Assembly: GCF_037975245.1 (NCBI RefSeq)
Contig: NC_092572.1
Span: forward strand, 19,404,489 to 19,468,488
Length of the DNA stretch: 64,000 nucleotides
From: Apostichopus japonicus
Lineage: Eukaryota; Echinodermata; Holothuroidea; Aspidochirotida; Stichopodidae
Reading direction: 5' to 3'
In this document: piece after piece, positions 13,401-25,694 of the stretch
Numbering within the stretch: position 1 is the stretch's first letter
Layout: each line of letters starts with the position of its first letter
Notes under the pieces: generated by a model
What the model saw: only the letters and a program-made list of their open reading frames with translations
What the model was told of the DNA's origin: nothing
The model's database searches: none
Made by a program: the position numbers and the translations under genes

Positions 13401-14627
13401 TTGATGGTTGATGCTTTACACGTGGACCGAGATCGTACCAAATCAGTGCTCTTGTACATGCGAAGGAATCCATCTTGGTACCATTATTTGATTGCCCTTT
13501 CTTCATTTAACGGAATAATATTTTGTTTAGTAACCTTTGACGATCACTTCATTTGTTCCATTGCAGGTATCAATACAATCGTCAAAAAATTCTCAAATCA
13601 TATGGTGTACATATTGATACGCAGATTGTAATTTAGGTGTTTAGTCCTGTAATACATGTCTTTAAAACCGTTAGCAGTTTAATAAACAACTTACCTTCGT
13701 CATTCTTTATGTTGTCTCCTGTACGAATTGATACTTGATCTGCATACGTCATCTGCGCATGATGAAAGGAAGGACAAAAATACCACGGATGTTATAAAAT
13801 GGTTCTCGTTATACTGTAGAATTTTTATTGCTCGTACCCCATTTTTTGGTGATACATAATCTACAAATCACTAGTATCATCAAAAGTGGTTTGCCATAGA
13901 GGTTATCGTTGATGTCAGCCTGTCAATCCACAGAAAACTCATTTTCAAGATTTCAATGCGCAATAAATTTGTAGTATATTGCAGTGGTATACGTATGGAA
14001 CTAAAATCTCCATCAAACAACTATTCGAAGTAATGATTAACGAATGACAATAAATTTATAATTTCTGCACTAGTTTGAATGAATAAAGGATATGCTTCTC
14101 AAAATGCTATAATTACCAACACTTACACTTCCTTCTTCAAATTCTCCTCTGTCTGATAAACACGTCTCGTTTTCTCCAAATTCTTTGGCGTCCTCGTTCA
14201 TCTCTGGTTTGGTGGTGAAGAGGTAGGCAAAGAAATTAACAAGGAAACACGGAAAGCAATTAGCAAAAACAAATACTTAAAACTACAAATACACTTGCTC
14301 ATTTAAGTTAAATAAAAAAGAAGAGAAAACTGTGGAGGGACAATACCTTGATGGATTACCCATTCCGTTCAATCTCATTTCTCTTTTTTGAGATTTTTAT
14401 AATTGGAAAGTCAGATACGAACTTAAATGGCCAGAAACTTTATAGTGTACATTCTTTGAAATTACTCGGAATTTAACATTCATAGTTTTAACAAATTAAT
14501 GTTCGTATATCAACGGATGATATTGCAAAGTATGATTTTAAAAGTAAAGTGGTTAAAACTACCTACTTTTTACGTTTTTTACTGCATGCTGTTTGGAAGA
14601 AGTCCTTTGCTGTCTTTGTAACATCAT
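182..14627 (-). CDS. ZU5-UPA-Death-ZU5-UPA gene, NACHT-less paralogue, partial at the left edge
   Basis: Predicted minus-strand gene, read from 14627 downward. Exons: 14567-14627, 14127-14203, 13695-13752, 12937-13245, 11743-11963, 11006-11146, 10006-10152, 7764-7874, 5925-6183, 4553-4876, 1240-1463 and 182-319. All joins have GT..AG borders and match in phase, including Death to second ZU5 (phase 1). The order is charged linker, ZU5, UPA, short linker, Death, ZU5, UPA; the third UPA exon of the second module would lie left of the window. The first seven exons are inverted paralogues of exons 8-14 of the NACHT gene. The likely start is a double ATG at 14622-14627, because the next exon upstream (14760-14821) has lost its acceptor. 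Likely a cytoplasmic regulator or adaptor that works with, or as a decoy of, the NACHT protein; that role is inference. It could instead be two genes, one ending after Death. Confidence 0.65.
320..4552 (-). other. Introns of the second ZU5-UPA module
   Basis: 320-1239 and 1464-4552 hold no recognisable exon on either strand. A (CA)n microsatellite lies at 2018-2060. The stretch 3160-3420 is relatively GC-rich and has an open frame of about 114 codons with no family resemblance. Nothing else is recognised. Confidence 0.5.
4553..4876 (-). CDS. Second ZU5 domain of the minus-strand gene
   Basis: Acceptor tattgaaag before 4876, donor gtacat after 4553, phase 1 in and out. It starts DLYPEKALGVQSVVSEEGSI and carries GTGVRLEIPPGAIDGTRLIQ, MKIIPNY, STVVVELLPDNLKLHHPAKL and SSHHVQG. 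It is clearly ZU5 but more distant from the other two copies than they are from each other, so this module is older than the inverted duplication. Confidence 0.9.
5925..6183 (-). CDS. Death domain (internal) of the minus-strand gene
   Basis: Acceptor atttcaag before 6183, donor gtaagt after 5925. It reads DLSGNLFKEWRDVGRNLKLD, ETELDNIEADNRRKGQREGV, YHMLLLWKRKHGMKATNKTL and RDALKATNRKDLSDYLL: six amphipathic helices with the conserved W in both the helix-2 and helix-4 positions. It ends in phase 1 and has no stop before its donor, so it continues into the second ZU5 (phase 1). If the donor is not used, the frame stays open for about 22 more codons to a stop near 5857, which would end the protein here. 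Confidence 0.9.
7330..7660 (-). mobile_element. Possible 3' end of a LINE-like element
   Basis: Read on the minus strand, the block ends in an AT-rich tail with aataaatatctatctatct, a short tetranucleotide run like the 3' tails of CR1/L2-type retroelements. It lies in the intron between linker and Death exons. No coding part is seen, so the call rests on the tail alone. Confidence 0.3.
7764..7874 (-). CDS. Short acidic linker exon
   Basis: Acceptor gttctcacag before 7874 and donor gtagta after 7764; 37 codons, phase 0 in and out. It starts NLPLPSHQAIRRKAEENPTG and becomes Thr/Glu-rich. The NLP start resembles the QNLPVGQPLNQQ stretch in exon 15 of the NACHT gene, suggesting a shortened form of the same linker. 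The assignment rests on phase, composition and position between UPA and Death. Confidence 0.5.
9480..9935. repeat. Diverged tandem duplication of about 250 bp
   Basis: Two copies share a core with 'ctggaggtacagcattttgg' near 9580 and 'ctggagatacagcatttttt' near 9820, each followed by a pyrimidine-rich 'gatttccacatgttgcc'-like segment and a 'tgacc' region. It looks like two units of an old satellite in the intron 3' of the first UPA module (7875-10005). The rest of that intron shows nothing recognisable. Confidence 0.45.
10006..11963 (-). CDS. UPA exons of the first module, with F-S-W site
   Basis: Exons 11743-11963, 11006-11146 and 10006-10152 (phases 1, 0, 0). They read GTRPQWEEERNAHCDVTYET ... 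NNFSWKKFEIGD, then AILLHEIPVIFFKAGQLPLT, then EISFNTVAFTKGSFCTFILN. The Phe codon is at 11881-11883 and the Ser codon at 11878-11880, the same place in the exon (residues 27-28 after the split Gly) as in the NACHT gene. The donor after the second exon is gttcgt, a weak form. Frames are intact in all three exons. Confidence 0.85.
12116..12765 (+). mobile_element. LINE (CR1/L2-like) reverse-transcriptase relic, antisense to the host gene
   Basis: The plus frame around 12230-12380 reads LVISDFGHSNCLYGGLPNYL then INKLHRVQNAAVRG, the well-known 'S.ldYcnsLl.GlP..li..Lq.vQNaAaR' motif at the end of non-LTR reverse transcriptases. The rest is broken by stops, and 12590-12740 matches the 3' end. The same insertion, at the same intron position and also antisense, is present in the NACHT gene at 37600-40080, so it predates the inverted duplication. 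Position 12470-12535 is a single copy of the segment that became the 72-bp minisatellite there. Confidence 0.75.
12937..13245 (-). CDS. ZU5 domain (first module of the minus-strand gene)
   Basis: Acceptor ctttgttag, donor gtaaat, phase 1 in and out. It contains GKDGGTLDIQNTGVNLKIPP then GAL, IQMRIIPHHETELSF, and ends in SSHHKEG. It is three codons shorter than the plus-strand copy at 37034-37351 (a small deletion near the PHH.ETELSF stretch) and otherwise nearly the same. The frame is intact, so purifying selection seems likely. Confidence 0.9.
13695..14627 (-). CDS. Exons 1-3 of the minus-strand gene: charged linker
   Basis: Exons 14567-14627 (MMLQRQQRTSSKQHAVKNVK), 14127-14203 (EMNEDAKEFGENETCLSDRG and on to EEGS) and 13695-13752 (MTYADQVSIRTGDNIKNDEG). 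Lengths of 61, 77 and 58 bases keep the same phases as 36022-36599 on the other strand. The first exon starts with two ATGs, giving a plausible N-terminus. No signal peptide or membrane segment is seen, so the product should be cytoplasmic. Confidence 0.65.
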
Positions 14628-14759
14628 CTTAAAAGGTAAAAGTACAATTCAAACATTGGATACAGCTGTAACATCAAGGAAAACTTACAAAATGAAAGCA
14701 AGAGAGTGTAAGAGATTTAAATGTGAATTTCTCATCAAAGTATCTTTTCCAATACTAAC

Positions 14760-14821
14760 CTTCCCCAATTCGGAATTTAAATCTAAAGTGTAAACTACAT
14801 TTGCTCCGATGATCCATTCAA
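14760..14821 (-). pseudogene. Relic of the paralogous exon 7 with a lost splice acceptor
   Basis: Reads EWIIGANVVYTLDLNSE in the minus direction, matching exon 7 of the NACHT gene (35810-35871) with the same 62-base length and a usable donor (gttagt). The base before it is changed: the plus-strand gene has gcag before the exon, here it is gcaa, so there is no AG acceptor. The exon is probably dead or was never used after the duplication. Confidence 0.6.
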
Positions 14822-14831
14822 TTGCGTGAAA

Positions 14832-15527
14832 AGAGCATAATATGTATATCAATCAAATAGTAATGCGACACCTAATTGTCTACGAAATTTAACTCACCGC
14901 TCAATTTTGTAACTTTGATTGCACAATTTTTACCCGTTATTACGATACTTATTATTATAAGCTGTGTGTTGCAAATTAATTGCATAGGAACCAAAAGACA
15001 TATCCTCATGAAGTACACACACATACGCACGCACACGACGCATATATAAGCCTACTTGACTGCATAGGATCCGATGGATGCAAAGCGTCGGGAACAAAAA
15101 GGGATAATTGCTTTATAGGCTCATTAGGAAGGTGCACCTTCTCATCTCCTTCAAAAAACAGAGTGTAGTAAAGATTTACGAATCAAACTGTCCGGATCGT
15201 GACAATAAATTGATCATTTGTTCTTCAATTACGTAAAAAGAGCATAATATGTATATTAATCAAAAGGTAATGCGACACCTCATTGTCTACGAAATTGAAT
15301 TCACTGTTCAATTTTGTAAATTTGCACAATTCTATCCGTTAAAACTATGTTTTTTTGTTATACTTTCAAGCTGCGTGTTGCAAAGTGATTGCCAAGGAAC
15401 CAAGAGACATATCCATTATTAAGTACACACGCATACGCACCCATACATAAGCCACCTTGACTGCACAGGTTCCGATGGATTCTAAGCACCGGGAGCAAAA
15501 AGGGATAATTGCTTTATATGCTAATTA
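14832..15527. repeat. Direct duplication of a 290-bp block (period about 406)
   Basis: 14832-15125 and 15238-15527 share 'gagcataatatgtatat', 'aatgcgacacct', 'ttgtctacgaaatt', 'agacatatcc' and 'aaaagggataattgcttta' in the same order. A third, inverted copy of the first part lies at about 35610-35800 in the NACHT gene intron before exon 7. The block marks the outer end of the inverted duplication. 15528-15921 holds nothing recognisable. Confidence 0.7.
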
Positions 15528-15921
15528 CTGTCGTTCAGAAATTGTGTACCCTGTTATTGGCTTGGAGTACAGGGGTGCGGCGAAGCCCCCGTAAGCGGCA
15601 CAATGTTCAGATTGTTCTAGGCCTCTGCTAGTAATTTTGAAGCACATAAATACGTGTCAGAAAGAGGAATGAGGTAAAAAGAGAATGGAATAAGAAGACA
15701 ATGGAATGAGTGAAAAGAATGGAATGAGAAGTTTGACGTAGTTTTGCTAACAACGAGATATCAAGATATTTGATAATGTCGCACATTGTAGAAAATACGA
15801 ACTCGAAGCAGGATTGGTGTCACATGTTGAAAATTATTTGGCAGATTTTGTTTCCAGTTGCTCATTTTTCGCTGTTTTGTTTTGGCTCTAAAGTAGAAAT
15901 TAAGCCAACGTTCCTCACAGG

Positions 15922-17011
15922 CAGTAACGTAGCCAGAAATCTTTTCAGTTCGGGCGCTGTGGGGGAGGGCTTGACCATTTCCAGGGAGGGCGTCTTGTTA
16001 CTATCTAAGCGGAGCGCCACCGGATGGCAAACATTTCTAGCTAAAAAGGCCTCCTAGATCGTTGGAAATGACACTTCCCAGGCTTTGTAAGCTGATCTAA
16101 AGTTTCTCAACATCCTTTATTTTGAGGTCCCATGTCTTGATATGGTCATAAAATAGTTTAGGGAAATAGAAAAAAGAAACCAATCTGGTTAAAAAAATCT
16201 TGACATATCTTTTGTGAGTTTGACACCGGCATTGACATTTTTCGACAAATCTGCAAATTGCGCGTAGAAAATAAGGAAAGATTGTCTGGGCTTTTAGCCA
16301 AGAAACAAACTGAAATGACCAAACTATATGTCAAACTGACATCAAAAATTGCGTCTGAAATATTATTAGGGTGATACACTGATTGGCCGGTAGTTCTCAG
16401 CGATAGTATTGTCTCCTCTCTTCAAAATTTGGTTTTTAGCGGTTTTAAGATCAACAGGGTACGTCCCGGAACTGAAAACCCGATTGAAAATGTAACACCG
16501 TTTCGAGGCAATGACGCAAGCAATAATGTGAGAAACCTGTATGATGTCAGCATTTTTTACCTTTTAAAATCTTCTTGGCATTCCAGTACCTGGAAACCAC
16601 CTTTCTGTTTTGACGTCACCGTCCATTTAAAAAAAAAAGTTTGACCAAATAGTCGAGCACACATATTCAGTAGTAAAAATTATGTGTGTTGTAGTCTTGT
16701 AGAGCAGGAATTATAATATTCGACGGTCGTTAACATGCGTTTTCAGTACAGTGCGACTACTGTAGATGTCTTCTCGGCCTATGCGATATGTCACGTCAAG
16801 TATTCCAGCAACTATAACCTACTGCCGGTCCGCGGTCGAAGGGTCGTTCATTAGTGGTCATAATGGAGATTCGAGACCAATCAGACCAATGAATGAAATA
16901 TTTTCCTCACATGTAATTCTTTTTCGACACCCAAAATCCTAGTGGGAGGGCGACAAGCTTTTATGTGGGGCTCTGCCCCCGCCCCTCACGTCCCCCGTGG
17001 CTACGCCACTG
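15922..17011. mobile_element. Non-autonomous hAT-like DNA transposon
   Basis: Left end cagtaacgtagccag and right end ctggctacgccactg-type (gtggctacgccactg) are imperfect terminal inverted repeats of the CAGTGGCGTAGCCA type common in hAT elements. The flanks carry an 8-base target-site duplication with one mismatch: ctcacagg at 15914-15921 and ctcaaagg at 17012-17019. No transposase frame is seen. The segment 'ctatctaagcggagcgccac' near 16001 recurs inverted twice in the larger element at 54163-56278. Confidence 0.6.
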
Positions 17012-17019
17012 CTCAAAGG

Positions 17020-18129
17020 AGTTGCAGAAATAAAGAAAAAACTATGAGAAGTGTGTGTATTTCTATTATGATATCTCTATTCTGAAAGAACTGAATGAAT
17101 TTCTCATGAAACACGAATTACCTACTTTTTATTTGTTACTATATTGTTAGTTTCTCTATATCAATAGCGGTTCCAAATTCAAAACGAAACTGAAAAAATC
17201 CGAATGTTGAAGGATGAAACTGGCCGCTGATTATGAAAATATTTAAACGTTTTTCTTTTGACAGTTTTAAGTTCAACATCCAAGGGAAATTTGCTTCATT
17301 TATCCATTAACATGAAATAGCTATAGATCTAAGTAGTTAATTAATATAGTTCCTGCATATCCATGGCTACACCTTACAGTTTGGCCAAGATGTGTCTACA
17401 GACGCAATATATCGAGATGTATTACACAAATATGCATTACAAGTATATACAACTATGAGTGACTTCTAAAATTAAGGGGAAGAAAGATGGTGGACCAAAG
17501 ACGTCAATGGAGAGGGATGGAGTGGGGTTAATTTACATCTTCATCCAACTTTGGGTAACATATTGTAGTTTTAAAAAATTAAGTCGGACGAATCCTTCCT
17601 CCCACCGCATTAAAAGGATGGAACTACAAGTCAAGTCAACTCATCTGTCGCCTGTATGGTGAGTACACATCCGATTTCCATTATTATACTTTCTTATATA
17701 CAATGCTTTATGTAGCATTATTACGTCCTAGCTGCACGTGTATAAGCTACCGTCGTATTTGAACATAATTTAATTGGGCCACAGGAAGGCAGATGAAACG
17801 TGCCTTGAAATCAACACTTATGTTCATTCTAGACAAACGTTGACATTATTTGATGCTTAACGCCCATAAGAACGTTATTTGTTAGCTGGATTAGCCAGTT
17901 TCTCGCTACATACAATGTGAAAAGGCAAAATACCAAAGAAAAAGAAAAAAGAAGCAACAAGGAACCTCCTCGGGTGGTGTTATGTTTGTAATCTGTTTGT
18001 AAATTGGTTAAGGCAACGACATGTTCAAAATTAATGCTTTCATTGAATATTCCAAAATAAAATTTCATGTCGAGGGAAAAATTAATGTGTAAATTCTACA
18101 TCATACTAGCTCATTTTGACTAACCTCTC
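17020..18129. other. Intergenic, nothing recognised
   Basis: No exon, repeat or element is recognised on either strand in this AT-rich stretch between the hAT-like element and the Penelope relic. Confidence 0.4.
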
Positions 18130-19037
18130 TCAACCAACTACCTTGCCTTTCTCAACCAACTACATCCAAATCTAAAATTACTTGTGAAATTGGACCAAGC
18201 CAGTTATCATTTTTGGACACCAATATCTGTCTACCGACTAAAAGTGATGCAACACATATTTCTACAGCCTACAGTAAGCCCACTAATACAAATGTCATTC
18301 TAAACTTCAATGCATTTGCCCTTGGACATGGAAGACAGGACTAATATATTGCTTTCTTAATCGTGCATTTGTGGTTTGCAGCAATTGGTCTCTATTCCAT
18401 AAAGAATTATCCAAATTAAAAAAGATTTTCTCTGATAATGGCTATTCTAATGAGATTTTCGATGATTGTGTCAACAAATTCCTTTTTAAGAAGCTTGATC
18501 CAAAAGAGGCTAATCAGGATAAAGAGGATGATGATACTAAATACATTATAAGTATTCCATTCATTGGACACCCATCACTGATTTTCAAAAAGTCTCTAGA
18601 TAATCATCTTAAACGCATCAATAAGAAGTGCTTTGTTGTATTCATAAACTTTCAGAGTTGGCAATTATTTTTCCCTGAAGGATATGACTCCTATGGCACT
18701 CAGAGCTAATGTCATTTATTCATTCGAAGGTTCTTGTTACAGGAATCAGGCTTACATTGGTAAGACCAAGAGGCATTTAGCGGTGAGAGCCAAGGAGCAT
18801 CTTTCTGAGAAATCTGCCATCTTTGAACATATAAACCAGTGCAGAGATTGTAAGACCGAAAGCAGCATAAACAATTTTCATGTTATACCAACTGGCAACT
18901 CAGACTTTGATATTAAAATCAAGGAAGCTCTCTACATCCAAAAACTGAAACCAGTTTTAAATAGTCAGCTATTCCAACATGGATCCTCCTACTTACTCAA
19001 TGTATTTCAAACTTTGCAACAATATAAACATGTTTGA
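18130..19037 (+). mobile_element. Penelope-like element relic: RT C-terminus and GIY-YIG endonuclease, frameshifted
   Basis: The 5' part reads LDTNICLPTKSDATHISTAY then SKPTNTNV, the 'fLDv.i....i.T..YrKPT' strand of Penelope reverse transcriptases, then a SLFHKELSKLKKIFSDNGYS segment (the 'El..l...f..NGYp' helix). After IISIPFIGHPS the frame breaks near 18670-18690 (one-base shift) and resumes as MTPMALRANVIYSFEGSCYR, then AYIGKTKRHLAVRAKEH, a GIY-YIG nuclease core. A stop at 19038 ends it, and 19087-19150 resembles a 3' UTR. It is a dead copy in the space between the two genes. Confidence 0.8.
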
Positions 19038-19329
19038 TCATATCTATGTTATCACGAAATGACTACAGACTTATGGAACTATATAATTTTATAGTCTCTA
19101 CCTGAGGAGGAAGATGAGATATCTTCGTAAACGTTCGAAGAAACATGACGCTTGTAAATATTATTGTTTTTGTACAACTCTTCCTAAACTTTAATGGAGA
19201 TACGAACCAGCATTCAGGAGGTACTTAATGCTGAAGTACCTATTGTGTACTTCAGCACAACGTTATATTGTTGATCCAAGAATATTACGTTGATTCAAGA
19301 ATTAACCCAATCAGACATATATACATATG

Positions 19330-19395
<66 letters not shown>

Positions 19396-22300
19396 TATAC
19401 CAATGATATTGGTACTATCCATTACATCCATTTTCTCGTCAAGAAAATGAACTTGACAAGTATATATATACATATATATATATGTATATATATATGATCA
19501 TTTCAAGTAATCTTCTCGAAATGTTACTTGAGGCTTTGAACTGGCACAAATTTGGGAAGCACATCGCTCGATAAATGTTTTTTATTTGAAACCTTGTTGG
19601 AAGAGAGTCAACTCTCATGCACCCATGTCCATCCCATATCACCTTAGATCGTCTGCCACCTACGCCGTTGCTGTCATGTCGTTTATATAAAGGGACCCGA
19701 ATTGGAACTTACTTGATGCACCCCTCCTCCACTTAATCCACCCTGTAATGGACGACGATACGACGTCATCACTCAGTCATTAACACCAACTGTTTATGTT
19801 TCAAGTGTCATAATATTTCACATGAAAATATATATGCCAGAGTGATGCTCTCGTGTCACAACGAATAATAATGATGCTATAACCCAACGGATACCCTCAC
19901 AACCTAGTAAATCATCTGGCTTCTAGATTAGCTACTCACATTACCAACAGACGGACCAATTTATCTCTTAAATTGCATTAACTGATGTGTTCCTGTTGGA
20001 TGGGCATGTGATGATGCTTACATGCAAAATTTATTGCATCGTTTTTCGAATTTCTGCTAGAAGCTTTGCTCCTCCTTAGCCATCCCAACAGCTCCCCGAC
20101 CAAAGAGAATGATTCTAATGATTTTATATTATCAAAGAATACCGCAGTAGTGATTTATGGGAGATTTTAGTATATACTTCTAGAGTTATCCCTTAGTGTG
20201 TAGAGCAAATTGTAACACAATGGTAACACTGTTGAATCGTCATATGACATTGAATGATGTTAATATATAACTTTTCTTATGTAACAATACAGGAGATTTT
20301 TAAAAGGTTTTTCTTTCTGTTCCTTTCACAGTCAATAACCTGTGAAAATTTGTTTCGCGAAGACAGGAATGAACTAAGGATTTACTGAACATTAAAACAA
20401 AGCTTCTTTGATGCTTTTTGAATTAGTAACGAATTAAAATCTGCACATTAGCAGATTGAAATCAAATAATCAGTAAGCATTTCCCGGGGGGGGGGGGGGG
20501 GTTGTTTGCGAGTTGACAGGTGAATATTTTAAAGATATATTCGAATACTGTGTGAGTCTTCTAACACATCACATCATCGGAATAAATCTTGTCAGTAGTA
20601 TTAAAAGTCTATCCATTTCTTTGTTAAGCTTTTCTTCGACTGTGTGTGGAAGGAAGATTTTTAGGCCGCACTTTAACTGGACATTGAGAACAGTACTACC
20701 ATCATTTGGAGATATTAATTTGTAACTGGTTAATATTCGTTTCCTGTTCTTTACACATCAGTTATAAATCTTTAGTAAAAGTCTAATACTGTTATTTCTT
20801 TGTTACATAGTAACACAGCCTTGCCTGTCAATTAATTACCGTTACTTATTAAGAGGAACATGAGTCTCTGTCTCTCTTACCATTTCTCCTGGTAGATTAC
20901 CGCGTACGTCACATGTCTGAAAGGAAGTGAAAGGTTATTTCTATGAGATGCTGAAATTTAGGAACATATGAAAAAAAGCGAAGCAAAAAGTATATAAATT
21001 AGAATGATATATCTTCACAAATATCGTAGTAAACTATTCCTGGCAGGTAAACGCACATCTGCATTTAGCAGATGACGAGTAAGGAAGAAAGGGAAGTATT
21101 CAAGATAGAACACAGAACATCTAGGTTAGATTAGTTTAATGTTTAAAAAAAGCAAACTTTTGTTTAGCCCACAAAGCAGCATAGTGGTTACACCCCCCCC
21201 CTTCGTCTTAGATGGTCTGTTTCTATCTTATTGTTAGTCGTGTATAGATATCCATGAAAGTTTGGGAAATACAGGTCTTTTCTTTCCTCCTCTTTTCCCC
21301 CTCTGTATCCCCCCCCCCCTTTTTCTTCTCTCTTCTTTTCTCCTCTTTTTCTTACTAATCGCATCCATGATTGTCAGCCCAAGATTTGTTTGTTATCACT
21401 CGGGAATCCAAATGTTTGTAAACATTCGTGATAACATATATCAGCAACATATTTTGTGGGTACTTCTGTGGCTGTTGTAATTATTTCCTGATGAAGAAAA
21501 GCAAACGTTTAAATCCATTATAGCAATGACTCCAAAGTGACTACCAAAGAGCTGTTAGTTATTGTCAAATGAAACAACTGGACGGTTGACATGTTCAGCA
21601 ATTTCATTTAGGGAATTGCACTTTTAGAAAATACTCCGGTAGAACGCAAGTTTGGATCAAACATTGGCAATATGAATAACTAACTTTCACAATATTTGGC
21701 TTATTATACCATTCAACCAGGACAATATGCTTAATATAATTAACCAAATGTGGACAAACAAAAGCCCGTAGTACTACTTGCAGTACATGACACAGCTGGG
21801 ATAGCGGGATAAGAGTAACGTTGGTTTGACATGGATATAACAGTTTCATTAAAACATTTAGACAACTCGCTATATGTTAAATATCCTACGATCGGGATTG
21901 ATATATTGCACCAGACGTTTAATACCCTACAGTTGGATCAAAGCCTATATACTCGTATTGTGACTATGATGATTCGATTTTTCGCTTAACCAGTTATTGC
22001 GGTTAGGCCCGGCAAAGTGAAATGTTCATTATCCATCTGGGATTAATATATATATTAATATAAAATATATATTGTTCTGAAACTTGATAGTCACAACTGT
22101 GCATGATAAAGGTAACTAAAAACGTAATGGTTCAATGGTGTATGACCAAATTGATGTGTTCATTATATTATGGATATCCGACATTGGGTCCGTTCTTCAA
22201 TATCCAATTTATCGATTCATAGATAATAACACAATACTTATACGACTTATTAATCATTGTAAATGATATCATTAATTCATGTCAACAAAATGGCAGTCTA

Positions 22301-22770
22301 GTTTGTTTAGCCTTTATCACTTACCTAACGTATCAAGTTATCAACCATACTGTTGTCACTAACAATTCCTTCCGTTTGGAACATTTGCTTCACCAGTTAT
22401 CGTCAGTGTAAATTCCATTTGTATTACAAAGGATATACATTGTTTACGTTAAGGCACAGTCACTGTATGCTGTATTACCAATACGTGTACATTAGTATGT
22501 ATCACAACTGATTGTACGATACAACGCCTACTGCATGATATAATGACGTACAAGCTCTGTGGTATGCACGCTAGAATAGTCATACATAAAAGCTCGGATA
22601 TACTGCAGTGGCGTTTCCTTCAAGTTCAAAGTTCATCAAACATAATTATTTCGCTATACAAATGTGGGTAAACGTGGTAAATGCAAGAAGCATGTTAGCA
22701 TAGAATATACACCGAGCGAAAGTGAATAGAGTTTGCGTGATCAGCCATATAAACACTGTGTGACAATAGA
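19038..22770. repeat. Intergenic region with simple repeats
   Basis: Contains (TA)n at 19331-19390, a second TA-rich run at 19461-19495, a G16-like run at 20484-20501, and C-runs at 21192-21199 and 21309-21318 beside a CT-rich tract (21278-21355). Otherwise no exon or element is recognised. Confidence 0.5.
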
Positions 22771-25694
22771 CTGGTAGTATCATAGTGTAGGGTGACCTGT
22801 GTGTTTTCTAGTGAAATTAGGCATAGCAACGTACAGCCACATACAGTAGTTCGAACTTGTACAGCAAGCGTATTCACCACAATCTAAGTTGAATCGCTCA
22901 AATATCACAAATTAAACTAATCTGATTCAACTACAGCTCAGTTATCCTCAAACGGACAATATGATATCCTATCTGAGCCGTTGCGGCATAAACATAAGGT
23001 GAAGACAGATAAAACCTTATCCCACTCTAATATCTCTAATTGGAAAATGTCACAATGTGATTGGTCCTATGGGGTTATCAACCAAAACGGATGGCCCACA
23101 AGTATTGTTCGGAAAATCACTGTCTATATGACAGCCTGTCACATATGGAATAGAATAAAATGATAAATACAGCTTGCTTTTCTCATGGAACGAGAATGGT
23201 TTAACCACCCCCCTCCCGCCCCCACACCCTTCCTTGCGATTGTTACTGCTACTGCAGAGGTTACGTTTACATGAAGATTGCACTGTCGGTTATGAGTATG
23301 TTTCGAATATATGGAGTTTGTCATTAGTATGCGAAGTATTGCAATGTGTAATAACAAGTCAACATCTGTCCGTTTGATTAGTTTGTTTTATTTTGTGCCG
23401 TCATTGCTAACACAGATTATGCAGTTATTTTTCTGAAATAATTGATTTTATCCAGATGAATTATTAAAATGTAGACTCTCGTTTACAGTTTGATATAGCA
23501 CTTTGTACTGCGTAGATATTTTCGGGGATGTTGTAAATGCATTTGGCAACAGCATACTGAATGATGCCATCAGCGCAGTTGTGCCGCAAATGTTTTTTTT
23601 TATTCTTTAAGTTAAATCAGCTATCAACAGAGTGAGAACGTTCTACACATGTGTTGCATTTACTGATTATTCTTACGGTAAAGAACTTTGACAGCTATGC
23701 AAACATTTCACAAATATCAAGGAGAATCCAACAGGAATGGAATTATTTTATCCATCCATCCATCCATCCATTTATTTGTTTGTTTGTTCATTCATTTATA
23801 TATCCATCCATAATCATTCGATTGACCGTAACTGCCCTCCTGTGACTTCTGACCTATACCACCGACCCGAAGTTACTAGTCTTTTCCCTTTCATTGGCAA
23901 AATTGAAACAAAACTGTTTAACTATGACATTTACAATAACTTGGTTCAACAAGAATGAATATTTCACTGCACCGTACCTTGAACTGTTGTTTGAAATCGG
24001 CAGTCACTTTTCAGGACTCCTGAATCAATGCAAGTGCATGTAATAGTGGTTGAGCCAAAAGGGAAGATGTCGCCGGACGATTCATCACAAATTGAGGGTA
24101 AAGTTAACTGTTGTTAATTGTTCTGTAACAAAACAGTTTGGTGACGAGAACTTTGCGCTTACGTCATGAATATGATTGTCACTTAATCGAACCATATCCA
24201 TTACGAATTTACATTGCTGGGAGTTTACTGATTGAAACGATTTTTGTTTGGAGAACGCCTTTAAAAGTACGTAAGAAATATGATTAAAATGTGTGAAGAA
24301 GTGTATGTACCCTTCAGTGCTTTGATTTTGAATAAAGGCTACATGAGTTACATAGTCTTATAGCTAAAGCCACATGGCTTTGGGCATGGTATCGTGCGAA
24401 ACGTTGTTGTTGGACAGCTCTTCAGTTGAAACATGCGTAGAATTAAATGGTGGCGTGGATTTGAAAATGCGGTCAGCAATTCCATGTCGTTTAAACTACA
24501 GCGAAATATCATATATATTACACCGCCGAGGCTTTTATCACACGATACTTTGAAAAGTACATTATGTCTGCCGGTACAATTACGATCAGAAAGAATTTCT
24601 AAATAAATCATAATTGAGTCATTCACTGAAAGATAAACACAATTCTAAATGACGTTAAAGCAATGATTAAAGTGAGTTCTAAGGCTTATTCGTGCTTAAC
24701 ATGCCAGATTAAAAATAGTGTTATAAACGAGCCCAGTTCGGATGTTTAAAGACTTGATTAAAGTTGTCATGTTTAATTCCGGTTAGTTTGTACCACTACC
24801 ATTGAATAGAAAAGGGCTTACTTACAGAGATGTGTCGATCATTAACGCTAACTGCTTAACAATAATTCTGAAGATATCCTGCATTTTTATACTTTTTGAT
24901 AGCATTTTGTATGGCAACTATGATTTTTTCTTCAAATTTTGTTGATATTTTGTGAAGTGCATGGATATACATTTGGCAACAGTAAAGTGAATAATGGCAT
25001 CACTGCAAAGCATCTGAAACAAACAATATTTATCTCACATATTCACAGAGTTAAAACATATTTCTGCAAAATAGTTTTTTTTTAATCATATTGTCAATAC
25101 AGACAAGATGAACAGCTAAGAAAATATTCCAAAGATGTCATATTTTTAAGTGGTAATCGACAAATATATAGAATAAAACAAGAAAGAAAAGCTTCTAAAG
25201 CAAAAAGACATCATAGACGACATACTATGAACCAATCCTTGTAAGAATTGCTGATAAAGCATGTCAAAATAGCGAACATGGAATCAACCATATCTCAAGT
25301 ATGGGCCAAGATATTCACATTGGGTGTTAAACTAACAGTGTGGAATATTGACCAGGGTAACATTGTTTGCCACGGGAATATGCTTGGAGTTAATGTTTTT
25401 ACTCCCTGACAGAATGTCGCGTGCACGTGCCCTCCCCAAAAAACGTTCCCCCACCCCCATATATAATCTCCCTTGGGTTACGTGCTAAGCCCCCATCCGG
25501 AGGGGCAGGAGATCGGGAGACGTCATCCTAGAAAAATTGTGCAATTACTTGATCAGACTAGCACAAATAACTGTAATAACATTCCATGCATAGTGACAGC
25601 CAATAGGCCTATACTAGAAAGCTGACTCTAAACCTAGTAAACTTGTGTAACCCTACATACACAGAGCACCTTTGTTTGATATTCTATTGTGGAA

